From a virus: a stretch of 30,655 bases of DNA. The notes below the pieces were generated by a model. The model did no database searches, was not told the DNA's origin, and saw only the letters and a program-made list of their open reading frames with translations. Every line of letters begins with the position of its first letter. The stretch's first letter is position 1. A program made the position numbers and the translations under genes. Location: positions 1-30,655 of the IMG/VR virus record IMGVR_UViG_3300048672_000788; one strand, written 5' to 3'. Below are positions 5,949 to 14,022 of this stretch, piece by piece.

Positions 5949-8674
5949 AGTGAAATATTCGTCCCTGCAAGATGTGATTTGACGATTCCATTTACCGATC
6001 TAGTGACGGTCAGCGTTTGAGGAGATGTCGCTCCGGACACTCCGGTCACGGTGACCCGCTCACCACCCGCATCGATTTCATAGGGTACGGACGCCACCGA
6101 CCATGTCGGTCCTGTCGACGTTTCCACCGTCCAGGTGGTCGCAGACGAGTCCACCCCGGACGAGAGGGTAGACCCCGACGTATCCCATCTGGAACCCGAC
6201 GCATTCCAGACGCCGGTTTTCCATGCTCCGCCCGAAGTGGTGTTCCATGTGATAGATCTGCCGTACGTCGTCATCTGTTCGGTGTACCCCTGGCAGATGA
6301 CATCGATATCGTCCGGTGGCAGGCCGGTCGGTGGGTCGGTGATCCTGATCAGATCTCCGACATCGACCATGGTCGTATCTGCCGATACGGTCGGTGCAGC
6401 AACCATTTCATTCGATTCCAGACGTACTTGGATGCTCGGGCACCGTGGTGCATCGACGGTCCCGGTATATGCGCGCCATCCGGCGAAATCTGTCAATCGG
6501 TTGTCGTTCGCCAAGTTCAGCGTCACCGAGTCGGGGAGACGACCGATCCCGTCCGGTGGGTCGAGGGACGACAGTGGTCCGGATGTTACGGTCACCCTGG
6601 CGGATGATCCGTTCGTCCGATCGACGGTGACATCGTTCCGAACCCCCTGGTCGTCGTCGATCGACTCCAGGGAATCAGAGATCTGTCCTCCTCCGACGTA
6701 TTTCAGTATAGCTGTCGGATTTTGGTTGAGGATACATTCCCTGGTGCGGTACACGATTCCAGAAATATGTCGTGCTTCGAAGATAACTCCGCTGTCGACG
6801 GATTCGCATTCTCTGATGAGACCGACCAGGTCGACGGGGAGTTGTGCTCCCATCGGTGGGGTGCGGGAAGGTAGCCCACGAATGTCTAGGGAAATGTGTT
6901 CTTCGGCGCATAGACGGTAAATTCTTGCTCCTGCCGTTTCGTTTCTCCATGCGTTGAATTCGTTTGATAGGTCGAATAGGCTTGTTACTTCATTTCTGAG
7001 ATGAATGTGACCGATCGTTAATGTCGCGATCCCTCCTCCGGGTGATATTTGAATTGATTTGCATCTTCCGATGGTGTACCCGGTCGTCGTGAATGTTGAT
7101 GATAATCCTCCGACACTTCCTTGTTCCAATATCGATATTGTCGTATCGATATCCGATCCATTTTGGGTAACTTCACATGACACGTACAGTAGCCGTCCGT
7201 TGACGGAGAACGCGACGGAACCACTATCACCGACAACTGCCCCGGCTGATGACAGGATAACCCCCTGAAGGTTACCTGATGTTCCGGTCCTGTACATGAG
7301 CTGAAATGAATTTCCAGTTCCTGTCGTCCCGATCTTCATGATTGTCTGACTATCAGCCGGTTCTGATCCCGGTGTGATGTACATGAGGAACCGGACCTGC
7401 CAAGCACCAGAACTCGTATATGTCGGGACCTGTCCAGTGAATTGCGCTCCGGCGATGTTGGGTAGTGCTCCGGACGCGTCGAAGTCAGTGAATGATGCCA
7501 GTGTCGGTGAACCCCAGATCCTCATCGGGGCGACTCCGGAAATCGCCGATCCCAGGTAGTTGGCGTCGGATCCGTCCTCCATCGGCCAGTACGCGATGGC
7601 AGGTGTGGTGAGTGTGGTGATCGCCCGGTACAGCGTGGATCGTAGGGCAGATTGTCCTTGGGTCATCCTACGGAGTGGTCCTGCTGCCTCGATATCTACA
7701 TATGCGTCACGACCAGTGATATCCCATTTTTGTGGGAATGACGAGATTTCTCCATAGAATCGCGCATCAAAATCATCTAACTTTGCATCACCGTAGAGTG
7801 TCCATGTCCTGATCCCGTCGGAGACGGTGGGATCGCCAGGAGCTGCTACGGAGATATCCAGATCGGAGACGATCGATCCTCCGGCGGAGGACCTAAGCTG
7901 GAACGCCCATACTCGACCGGCGTGCTGGTCGTAGGTCGTCGCGCCAGGGACGGATCCGACAGTGAGCGCAGCGGTATTGTCATATACCGATGTAGTTCCG
8001 GTACCGACGAATTGTGTACCAATTTGCGACCAGGTAGAGGAATTAACTGATTCACCCTGATAGAATGTAACTGTATGTCCACTTGCACCATTATTGACGT
8101 CAAGAACGACACGAATAGTCGTCCTCCCATGCCCTGCCACCACAGACCGATCCGATCGGACATAGCTATATGTCGTCCCATCGGTCGACCAGTAGAACGA
8201 CAACAGATCTGAATCACCAATGGTGATCATCCAGCCACGTTGATTTCCCGAGGTCGCGTACTTCCCACAGAGGTACCGATCGGTCCCAGTCCATCCGTGG
8301 TCCGGCTGTACATCGATCCTGACATCGATGTCACCGACCAGGGAAATCCCGGCGGAGTCCGGGGTGCTCAGATACGAGGAGACATTTCCTGGAACCATGA
8401 GATAGGTCGGCTGCCCGGTCACCCCGACCCGGATAGGACAATTACGTCCTATCGCGCCGTACCATGCTCCCATAGGATTCCTCGGAGACCACCGACCATC
8501 ACGATTATTAACCGTCATCGATAATGACGACGGACCGACCGATGATTGTTCATCGGATCGTCCACGATTAATCTTTACCGGAGACCGCTCATACACGTAT
8601 CCGGTGACATCGGTCCACGTTCCCCCTACGGACAGATCGACCCGGATCGGGAGCGGAGTATCAGGAAACGTCAC
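5921..8674 (-). CDS. Large minor tail protein, 917 aa
   Basis: This protein opens with a tail-hub-like domain (residues about 1-100, with VNNRDGRWSPRNPMGAWYG, typical of actinophage minor tail proteins). Two lectin-like beta-sandwich regions follow: about 110-300, including VRIDVQPD and GRVWAFQLR, and about 360-560, with AIAYWPMEDGSDANYLG as a typical entry. The region about 600-800 resembles the hub or baseplate part. The last 90 residues repeat a small beta module (GGERVTVTGV ... LTVTRSVNGIVKSHLAGT) that is also found in the 356-aa connector protein. It probably forms the tail tip and contributes to adsorption. The order tape measure, minor tail, fibre supports this. The carbohydrate-binding idea is inference. 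Confidence 0.85.
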   Translation of the reverse strand: MTFPDTPLPIRVDLSVGGTWTDVTGYVYERSPVKINRGRSDEQSSVGPSSLSMTVNNRDGRWSPRNPMGAWYGAIGRNCPIRVGVTGQPTYLMVPGNVSSYLSTPDSAGISLVGDIDVRIDVQPDHGWTGTDRYLCGKYATSGNQRGWMITIGDSDLLSFYWSTDGTTYSYVRSDRSVVAGHGRTTIRVVLDVNNGASGHTVTFYQGESVNSSTWSQIGTQFVGTGTTSVYDNTAALTVGSVPGATTYDQHAGRVWAFQLRSSAGGSIVSDLDISVAAPGDPTVSDGIRTWTLYGDAKLDDFDARFYGEISSFPQKWDITGRDAYVDIEAAGPLRRMTQGQSALRSTLYRAITTLTTPAIAYWPMEDGSDANYLGSAISGVAPMRIWGSPTLASFTDFDASGALPNIAGAQFTGQVPTYTSSGAWQVRFLMYITPGSEPADSQTIMKIGTTGTGNSFQLMYRTGTSGNLQGVILSSAGAVVGDSGSVAFSVNGRLLYVSCEVTQNGSDIDTTISILEQGSVGGLSSTFTTTGYTIGRCKSIQISPGGGIATLTIGHIHLRNEVTSLFDLSNEFNAWRNETAGARIYRLCAEEHISLDIRGLPSRTPPMGAQLPVDLVGLIRECESVDSGVIFEARHISGIVYRTRECILNQNPTAILKYVGGGQISDSLESIDDDQGVRNDVTVDRTNGSSARVTVTSGPLSSLDPPDGIGRLPDSVTLNLANDNRLTDFAGWRAYTGTVDAPRCPSIQVRLESNEMVAAPTVSADTTMVDVGDLIRITDPPTGLPPDDIDVICQGYTEQMTTYGRSITWNTTSGGAWKTGVWNASGSRWDTSGSTLSSGVDSSATTWTVETSTGPTWSVASVPYEIDAGGERVTVTGVSGATSPQTLTVTRSVNGIVKSHLAGTNISLWETSHYSI

Positions 8675-8683
8675 GAATCCTCC

Positions 8684-10699
8684 TCATCGTCCTAGGACCA
8701 GCTGAACGTTCCCACCCTGGACCCGGACAGCCTTACGAAGGATCTCGACCAGCATGTCATCGATCCTCGCACCACCTGATCTGATCTCCAGAACGATCGG
8801 CTGACCACTGGCGGACATACCGCCTGCGCTAGGGGAAACCCTGGACCCACCAGGAAGTCTGACCGTCTCTGGACCGCGCTCTCCGACAACAACCTGCCCA
8901 GTTCTAGGGACAATACCTCCCCTGGCCATATATGGGATTCCTGGAACCCCTATCGACGCCCCACCGACGGATCCGAGACCGGGAACGTCGACGGACGGAA
9001 TTGTGAAACTCAGGCTATTCCATTTCCCGATGATCGAATTTATAACAGATCGGAAAGAATTCTTCAGACTGTCCCAGAACCCACCAAAATTTGGTTTCAG
9101 TCTTCTCAGGATACCAACCAGATCCTGCCACTTGGATTTGATCCATCCCAGAGCGGCAGATGCAGAATCCCTCAATGCAGAGAATCCGGATGCAACAGCA
9201 CCCAAAGTACCTCTGACAATATTCCGGAACGTCGTGGAATTCGCCCATGCATACGCGAGCGCCGCCGCCAACGCAACCAGGGCGACGACGACCAAACCGA
9301 TCGGATTCATCGTCAGAAGAACATTAAGGATCGCCTGAACGGCGACCCAGGCACGTACTGCCGCCACCACGGCCAGAATGACGGTCACGACGTACCCTAC
9401 GGCTGGACCCATCGCAGATAGCACGATGGATAGCCCGGTAATCAGCGGGGTGAGTCCGATAATAATCATCGAGAGAGTGCTCAGCAGACCGGCAAGCGCT
9501 TGCCCACCGGCCGCCAGGATGTTCCCGAGCGCCGGACCGAGACCAGCGATAGCTTGTACAACCTGTGGCAGAACCTGCGCCAATGATTGACCGGCCAGCT
9601 GGAGTCCACCGAACAGCCCGGACACGGCGTTCGCCGCACCCCCACTGATCAGAGCATCCACTACGCGCTTGACAGCGTCCGCGACCATGCCAATCGGAGT
9701 TCCCAGACCACCTGCAGCGGATACGATCGCACCGAAAAGCCTGCCGACGTCCAGAGCGATCGAGGCAATATCCCCAAGGGCCTGAAGTGCCCGGTCCCAA
9801 ATCTGTTGTAGTTCTCCACTTGACGATGCCGCGGAAACCCATGCCGCCGCACGCTCTGCTGCTGTTCCGAGCCATTGCGCGATCTGGGGAATGATCGTCT
9901 GGCCCATCCCCATCACTTTCAGGAGAGCCTGTCCGACCGGGATCACGGCCATCCCGAGCCTGGACATCGCATCAGACACCGACTGCATGAATCCCGTGAT
10001 CACCGACATGCCATCTGCCGATGTGATCAGTCCGGCGATCTCTTTTCCTGCGGTATTCGCTGACCCTGCTATCCCGAGCATCGGCTGACGCACGGCATCA
10101 ATAACCGTGCCAAGCGATCTGACCGCTGTAGCTGAATCCGAGAACAGTGTTTCCTGAATATTCAGTTTCAGGCCGTCGAATGCTGGTTTCATGCCCTGAA
10201 TTGCTTTTGCAGTCTCCTGCGCAGATGGAGCTAGCCCTTTGATTGCCTCATTGAATTTTGCCGGATCCTCACCGATCGCGGCTAAAGCATCACTGAAACC
10301 GTCAACACCAAGTCTCAGCGTGAGAAGCGCAGCTCTGGGAGCTGCCATAACTGCTGGCCACGCCATGATCAGACCAGATAGGGAACCCGCCGCAAGAATC
10401 GCCGTACCGGCAGCAGATGTCATCCCCCCGAGAGCCATCCCAAGGCCACCCACCTTGGCGATCGCCTTGGCGGACGACATCCCCACCATCTCCAGACGGT
10501 TGACCAGCATATCCGAATGCCCAGATGCCGCCTTGACAGCCGGAACCATACCGCCGAGTAGACCAGATTTCCATCCGGCACCAGTCCGGGACCCAGAATC
10601 GCGTGCTTCAGATTCGGTTCTCCTCATTCCCCTGGTCACGGACTTCCACAGGGTACCGGTACGGTCGTCACCAGTGACGATGATTTCGATCGGCCTCAT
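8684..10699 (-). CDS. Tape measure protein, 671 aa
   Basis: It sets tail length and occupies the tail lumen before DNA ejection. Evidence: it is the longest protein after the minor tail protein, is alanine- and glycine-rich, and is helical with hydrophobic stretches (about 80-125 and 400-490, such as LVVVALVALAAALAYAWANS). It has the usual ending with a GGIVPRTGQVVVGERGPE motif. Its start ATG overlaps the stop of the tail chaperone extension (ATGA). At 671 residues it is short for the family, and a rule of thumb of 1.5 angstrom per residue would give a tail near 100 nm. No muralytic peptidase motif is visible in it. Confidence 0.92.
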   Translation of the reverse strand: MRPIEIIVTGDDRTGTLWKSVTRGMRRTESEARDSGSRTGAGWKSGLLGGMVPAVKAASGHSDMLVNRLEMVGMSSAKAIAKVGGLGMALGGMTSAAGTAILAAGSLSGLIMAWPAVMAAPRAALLTLRLGVDGFSDALAAIGEDPAKFNEAIKGLAPSAQETAKAIQGMKPAFDGLKLNIQETLFSDSATAVRSLGTVIDAVRQPMLGIAGSANTAGKEIAGLITSADGMSVITGFMQSVSDAMSRLGMAVIPVGQALLKVMGMGQTIIPQIAQWLGTAAERAAAWVSAASSSGELQQIWDRALQALGDIASIALDVGRLFGAIVSAAGGLGTPIGMVADAVKRVVDALISGGAANAVSGLFGGLQLAGQSLAQVLPQVVQAIAGLGPALGNILAAGGQALAGLLSTLSMIIIGLTPLITGLSIVLSAMGPAVGYVVTVILAVVAAVRAWVAVQAILNVLLTMNPIGLVVVALVALAAALAYAWANSTTFRNIVRGTLGAVASGFSALRDSASAALGWIKSKWQDLVGILRRLKPNFGGFWDSLKNSFRSVINSIIGKWNSLSFTIPSVDVPGLGSVGGASIGVPGIPYMARGGIVPRTGQVVVGERGPETVRLPGGSRVSPSAGGMSASGQPIVLEIRSGGARIDDMLVEILRKAVRVQGGNVQLVLGR

Positions 10700-10956
10700 G
10701 GTTCCTCCATCTCATCATCGTCACGGCCGAGTGCCTCGATCTCCAACATCCGGAAAATGCTGGCATCCTCCTGGTAAAGCGCTGACGGCAGGCACCCGAA
10801 ACGCTCACATGTTCCCAGAACTACCCTGGCGCGTGCATGCTCTACTGGTTCTGGCTCAGGGATTCCATCGGGAGATAGGGCGCCTTCTTTCCATCGCCGG
10901 ATTGATTCGCTAAAGGGGCAGACACCTGGATCATCCGCCCGATTGCTTCGGACCAT
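10696..10956 (-). CDS. Tail assembly chaperone extension (gpT-like part, reached by -1 frameshift)
   Basis: This frame is open across the 3' end of the upstream 140-aa gene in the -1 frame and continues 50 codons beyond it to a TGA that overlaps the tape measure start. In most long-tailed phages the two chaperone genes upstream of the tape measure make a short protein and, by programmed -1 slippage, a longer fusion that helps fold the tape measure. A perfect slippery heptamer lies in the overlap (10911-10917). The part downstream of it begins SESIRRWKEGAL. No independent ribosome site is apparent, so expression as a fusion is likely. Confidence 0.8.
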   Translation of the reverse strand: MVRSNRADDPGVCPFSESIRRWKEGALSPDGIPEPEPVEHARARVVLGTCERFGCLPSALYQEDASIFRMLEIEALGRDDDEMEEP

Positions 10957-11264
10957 GCCATGATCACATTTACGATGAGGTCCAAGTCGAACGACATGAA
11001 CTCATTCTGAGATATATTTGCTGGACCAGTACTATCCGCGAGATTCCATGAGATCACCGTGCCGATCATGGTATCCACAACGTCCCGGAGACGGCCCATG
11101 TCGACCGACTCGGAGCTGATGTCTGCTGTCCCGATGCTCAGGAGATCACCAGCAGACGGGACCTTGCACGTGATTTCCAGACCATGAAGATCATGACCAT
11201 CAGGCCACGATATGACAAACGTCCGGGAATTCCGGACGAACATTCTGTTCACGTTCACGTCCAT
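10842..11264 (-). CDS. Tail assembly chaperone (gpG-like), 140 aa
   Basis: The gene stands between the tail-tube genes and the tape measure. Its start at 11264 overlaps the end of the preceding gene by 10 bases. A frame 14 codons longer exists but would overlap that gene by 52 bases without a ribosome site. The product has a beta-rich first part (RTFVISWPDGHDLHGLEITC) and a helical second part (RLRDVVDTMIGTVISWNL; DLDLIVNVIMAWSEAI), the layout usual for this chaperone. It ends in QSGDGKKAPYL... TAG. Position, size and the overlapping -1 frame support the call rather than sequence identity. Confidence 0.8.
   Translation of the reverse strand: MDVNVNRMFVRNSRTFVISWPDGHDLHGLEITCKVPSAGDLLSIGTADISSESVDMGRLRDVVDTMIGTVISWNLADSTGPANISQNEFMSFDLDLIVNVIMAWSEAIGRMIQVSAPLANQSGDGKKAPYLPMESLSQNQ
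10911..10917 (-). promoter_or_regulatory. Slippery heptamer for -1 ribosomal frameshift
   Basis: On the minus strand the sequence is C CCT TTA in the frame of the 140-aa chaperone. This is an exact X XXY YYZ heptamer (X=C, Y=T, Z=A). Slipping one base back turns Pro-Leu codons into CCC-TTT and enters the open -1 frame. A second, weaker candidate, T GGA AAG, lies about 20 bases further along. Confidence 0.65.
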
Positions 11265-11662
11265 GTCGGAACAGTGCCGTCCGCCAGAACCAGGGGAGCT
11301 TTCCACGTCAGTTCTCCGGAATCAGAACGCGAGATCTGGTAATCAGTGACCAGAACCTCGTTCGCCAATGTCTGGCCACCGATGGTCAGGGTCAGCGTTC
11401 GGGTCACACTGGTCGAAGACGCCGTTTTCAGAACGGCATGGGACATGTTGGCCGCAGTGTTGAAAACCCCCTCAAGGTCGCACGTAAAGTCTGCGAGACC
11501 AAGAAGTCTCTCCATCGCCGACTTATCAACTCCAGTGACTTCCTGCACTGCTCTGGGAGTCGCGTACTCCAGTGACGTCACGTCGTTGCGGATATCCTGT
11601 GCAGCTGCCGCCGCATCATCAAGGGTAAGAGCAGTCCATCCGAGACCAGTCTGCTTAGCCAT
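11255..11662 (-). CDS. Second tail-tube-like protein (paralog of the 12434-13156 product), 135 aa
   Basis: It begins MAKQTGLG and contains EVTGVDKSAMERLLGLADF, which lines up with MAKQTGLG and EVTGIDKSAYERIGGIRGG in the 240-aa major tail protein. The middle has the expected beta pattern (TRTLTLTIGGQTLANEVLV) and it ends ELTWKAPLVLADG. Both genes therefore probably descend from a duplication. One would form the tail tube, and the shorter could be a minor tube or tail-completion component. The start is supported by its match to the paralog and by AGG upstream. The stop overlaps the chaperone start. Confidence 0.78.
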   Translation of the reverse strand: MAKQTGLGWTALTLDDAAAAAQDIRNDVTSLEYATPRAVQEVTGVDKSAMERLLGLADFTCDLEGVFNTAANMSHAVLKTASSTSVTRTLTLTIGGQTLANEVLVTDYQISRSDSGELTWKAPLVLADGTVPTWT

Positions 11663-11665
11663 TGC

Positions 11666-12076
11666 TCAGCCTCTTTCCTGTAGGATTTTCAGTCTGTCCT
11701 GGTTTTCGGCAAATCTTTCTGCCCATTCTGTCGGTGATACCACCTGATGTCCACGGACCGACGTCCTACCAGTAGAGATCATGAATGTGGCTGGACGATC
11801 CAGGGTTCTCCTGTGCTCAGCGAAGCATCTGGTTCCCGGAGGGAACTGGAATATGGTCATCCCATCTGGACGATTATGAGTGAGGAATTCACGGCTAGCA
11901 TACGTCCAGATGTAATTTGCCTGCCCGATCCCGAGATCGGTCGTCGGATCGACGATCACCTGGAATCCGGTTCTCTGTCGTTCGCAGTTCACTTCTTCGC
12001 ACGTTGCCGGTACTGTGTGCGTCGATGGTGGAGAAACAATACGGTACCGTAACGTGCCCATAACTGTGATTGACAT
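11666..12076 (-). CDS. Hypothetical tail-region protein, 136 aa
   Basis: The product has a beta-rich N-terminal half (MSITVMGTLRYRIVSPP), a cysteine pair in CEEVNC, and a C-terminal helix with HQVVSPTEWAERFAENQDRL. I have the impression that similar proteins with the ending 'PTEWVERFAENQD' occur next to tail-tube genes in actinobacterial siphophages, without a named function. A minor virion component or assembly factor is likely from position. It is three bases upstream of the second tail-tube gene, which points to the same transcript. A GGAG-type site stands before the ATG at 12076. Confidence 0.65.
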   Translation of the reverse strand: MSITVMGTLRYRIVSPPSTHTVPATCEEVNCERQRTGFQVIVDPTTDLGIGQANYIWTYASREFLTHNRPDGMTIFQFPPGTRCFAEHRRTLDRPATFMISTGRTSVRGHQVVSPTEWAERFAENQDRLKILQERG

Positions 12077-12095
12077 TACTCTCCTTTCGTTGATT

Positions 12096-12434
12096 TCATA
12101 GCTGGTCGGAGTTTCTGTTTACGTAGTTCGATTCCACGACGTCTGAACAGAATTTGTCCATTCCTTTCATGACGTCCTGTGGTGAGATTTTCCTTCCCGT
12201 CTGTCTGAAAAAATCATCGGAGAAGGAAATGATTTGCTTACCTCGATCTTTATCGTACAGCGCGCACCATTCTGCGCCTTTTACGGCCGTGGGGTAAGCA
12301 AATTTCATCGCCCTGGTGACATACGACTGGTCTCGCGGTACATCTTTTGTTTTGACTTCTTGCCATGACCATACGCCGAGCATCGCCACCAGGAATACGA
12401 TCAGTGAAAGAACCACCATATTCTTCGGGCTCAT
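12096..12434 (-). CDS. Small membrane protein inserted in the tail genes, 112 aa
   Basis: The start at 12434 overlaps the stop of the major tail gene as TGATG, with GGAG eleven bases upstream. Residues 6-25 form one hydrophobic segment (MVVLSLIVFLVAMLGVWSW). The rest is soluble, with two cysteines (WCALYDK and KFCSDV) that could pair outside the membrane. With the basic start MSPKN and no signal cleavage site, an N-in, C-out anchor is likely. It has no place in a virion. Membrane proteins inserted among tail genes are often superinfection-exclusion factors or accessory lysis factors; either is only a suggestion here. Codon use is somewhat more AT-rich than that of its neighbours. Confidence 0.62.
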   Translation of the reverse strand: MSPKNMVVLSLIVFLVAMLGVWSWQEVKTKDVPRDQSYVTRAMKFAYPTAVKGAEWCALYDKDRGKQIISFSDDFFRQTGRKISPQDVMKGMDKFCSDVVESNYVNRNSDQL

Positions 12435-13156
12435 CAGAATGTTACTCCTGCACTTTGATTCCGGACGATCGAGCATGAAAATGTTCCAATCGTGAACGTA
12501 CCGGACGTTACGACCCTCACGTATCTGTTAACAGTCGTCGTGTTCGATACGGATTTCCTTTCCCAGGTGATACCGGTCGCCGCCGTGAAAGCGACCAACG
12601 GCGCAAAAGTGATATTGTCCGAGGAATGCTCCACGGTCACCGTAACCGATGTCCCGGTGACCGCCATGACGTGAAGGTACACCTGGGCACCGAAAGCCGT
12701 GGACGCTCCGTCATCGACGGACGTCCCATTCGTCGCCGCAGTGTCCGTACGGACACCAGAAGTCAGCTGCTTTCCCCATTCGACACCGTACCCGGTGGAT
12801 TGTGCCTCAATGTCGAACGAGTATTTCCCGTCATCCTCGCGCTTGCCGTCGTACCCGACCTGTTTTGCGACGATGTTCGCCGCCGGATTCCCCAGAGTTG
12901 TCCCGCGCGCATACGTCACGAGAGTATCGACCATCGGGAGATCACTGAATTTCAGGTGCGACAGGGCAGGATTGTAGAATGCCGTCATCTTCATGCTGCC
13001 ACCCCGGATACCGCCGATTCTCTCATACGCCGACTTATCGATACCGGTCACCTCTATCGTAGCCATAGGTGACTCAATCTCGACATCAGAGATATCGTTT
13101 GATACATTCACCCCGCCAACGTAAAGATTATCTCCGAGACCAGTCTGTTTAGCCAT
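12434..13156 (-). CDS. Major tail (tube) protein, 240 aa
   Basis: Length and position (after the tail terminator gene, before chaperones and tape measure) fit the tube subunit. N-terminal residues include MAKQTGLGDNLYVGGVNVS and the segment MATIEVTGIDKSAYERIGG, which recurs in the paralog at 11255-11662. The central part is a beta-sandwich typical of tubes. Residues about 150-240 look like an added Ig-like or carbohydrate-binding-like domain (VTVTVEHSSDNITFAPLVAF, RYVRVVTSGTFTIGTF), a pattern often displayed on the outside of siphovirus tails. The ribosome site GGGAGTGATC precedes ATG 13156. Confidence 0.85.
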   Translation of the reverse strand: MAKQTGLGDNLYVGGVNVSNDISDVEIESPMATIEVTGIDKSAYERIGGIRGGSMKMTAFYNPALSHLKFSDLPMVDTLVTYARGTTLGNPAANIVAKQVGYDGKREDDGKYSFDIEAQSTGYGVEWGKQLTSGVRTDTAATNGTSVDDGASTAFGAQVYLHVMAVTGTSVTVTVEHSSDNITFAPLVAFTAATGITWERKSVSNTTTVNRYVRVVTSGTFTIGTFSCSIVRNQSAGVTF

Positions 13157-13171
13157 TGCTGATCACTCCCG

Positions 13172-13627
13172 TCATGGTGCCTCGGTCCACGCGTCGTCAA
13201 TGATCACGGGAATCGTCAGTACGGCAACTCGGAAAAGAACCGAGTCCTGTTCGAGGTACCCGAAAGTGATGTCAGCCGGAACACCGACCGATCCACGCAG
13301 GTCGAAGCACCTGGCAATCCCGCCGAGAGTGAAATCTCCCGTGTACGCTCCCATGAGAGCGTCCAGACCATCCGCGATATGAGAATCTATTTCACTTTCC
13401 GGGGTATTCAGCATCCTGGCGTAGATTCTCCCGGAAATTACGACCAATGCTCCGGTTACTGCCATCCCGGATGCGATCGGCCGGATACGGGATGCCCAGA
13501 GAACATACGTCAGACCAGTCCCGGACGGCGCCGATTTCGGTTCGAACGTGAGTACCTCACAGAATATCCCGAGAGATTTCGCGTGGTCTCCCAGGGACAG
13601 GAGAACATCCCGGTACCGTGCCGTCAT
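13172..13627 (-). CDS. Tail terminator / tail completion protein, 151 aa
   Basis: It lies between a gp10-like neck protein and the tail tube gene, the usual site of the protein that caps the tail. An N-terminal helix (RYRDVLLSLGDHAKSLG) is followed by a beta-helix-beta body and ends in LFRVAVLTIPVIIDDAW. The size of about 150 aa is normal. The ATG at 13627 overlaps the upstream stop by four bases (ATGA). The assignment rests mainly on gene order. Confidence 0.68.
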   Translation of the reverse strand: MTARYRDVLLSLGDHAKSLGIFCEVLTFEPKSAPSGTGLTYVLWASRIRPIASGMAVTGALVVISGRIYARMLNTPESEIDSHIADGLDALMGAYTGDFTLGGIARCFDLRGSVGVPADITFGYLEQDSVLFRVAVLTIPVIIDDAWTEAP

Positions 13628-14022
13628 CGCTGACCATCCAGTTTTGCTCTGGCCCGGTCGAAGAATGGCTCAACAATGTCATCAGCACTATCGGCCACGA
13701 TTGAATACGATTCGCTGAACGCGTGGTAGCCCTTGAACCTTGTTACCTGGTTTCTTCCGGATGTTCCTTCTAGCCATGGGCCGTAGACGATTCCCCGGTC
13801 GTGGACGATGTATGTTCCTGGCATCGTCTCGACGGTGATCTGTGTCTCATAGTATGGAGTAGGGTGCTTGATCCTCGCGTTGAGGATGGTGTGTACTCCT
13901 GCGGATGCCGTCTGGATGACTTCTCTACATGCTTCGTCGAGAGTGTTCCGGACGATGCCTGATGCTCCCTGGGACATCATCGGTCCGGCCGGAAACGTCA
14001 TCCTGATCTTGATCTCAGCCAT
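13624..14022 (-). CDS. Head-tail joining (HK97 gp10-like) neck protein, 132 aa
   Basis: The protein begins MAEIKIRMTFPAGPMM and continues with a long helix (NTLDEACREVIQTASAGVHTI) and beta strands (YYETQITVETMPGTYIVHD), with a typical YGPWLEGTSGRN segment. This 'YG.wLE.Gts.r' pattern is characteristic of the gp10-like neck family that joins head connector to tail. The chosen start overlaps the upstream stop as TGATG and has AAGGGGAA before it; a longer frame upstream would only repeat out-of-frame coding. The downstream gene overlaps by ATGA, so three genes here are coupled. Confidence 0.75.
   Translation of the reverse strand: MAEIKIRMTFPAGPMMSQGASGIVRNTLDEACREVIQTASAGVHTILNARIKHPTPYYETQITVETMPGTYIVHDRGIVYGPWLEGTSGRNQVTRFKGYHAFSESYSIVADSADDIVEPFFDRARAKLDGQR

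Noticed and set aside
6135-6920. Plus-strand frame of 261 codons
   Set aside because: It is antisense to the minor tail protein, and its serine- and proline-rich composition is typical of a shadow frame.
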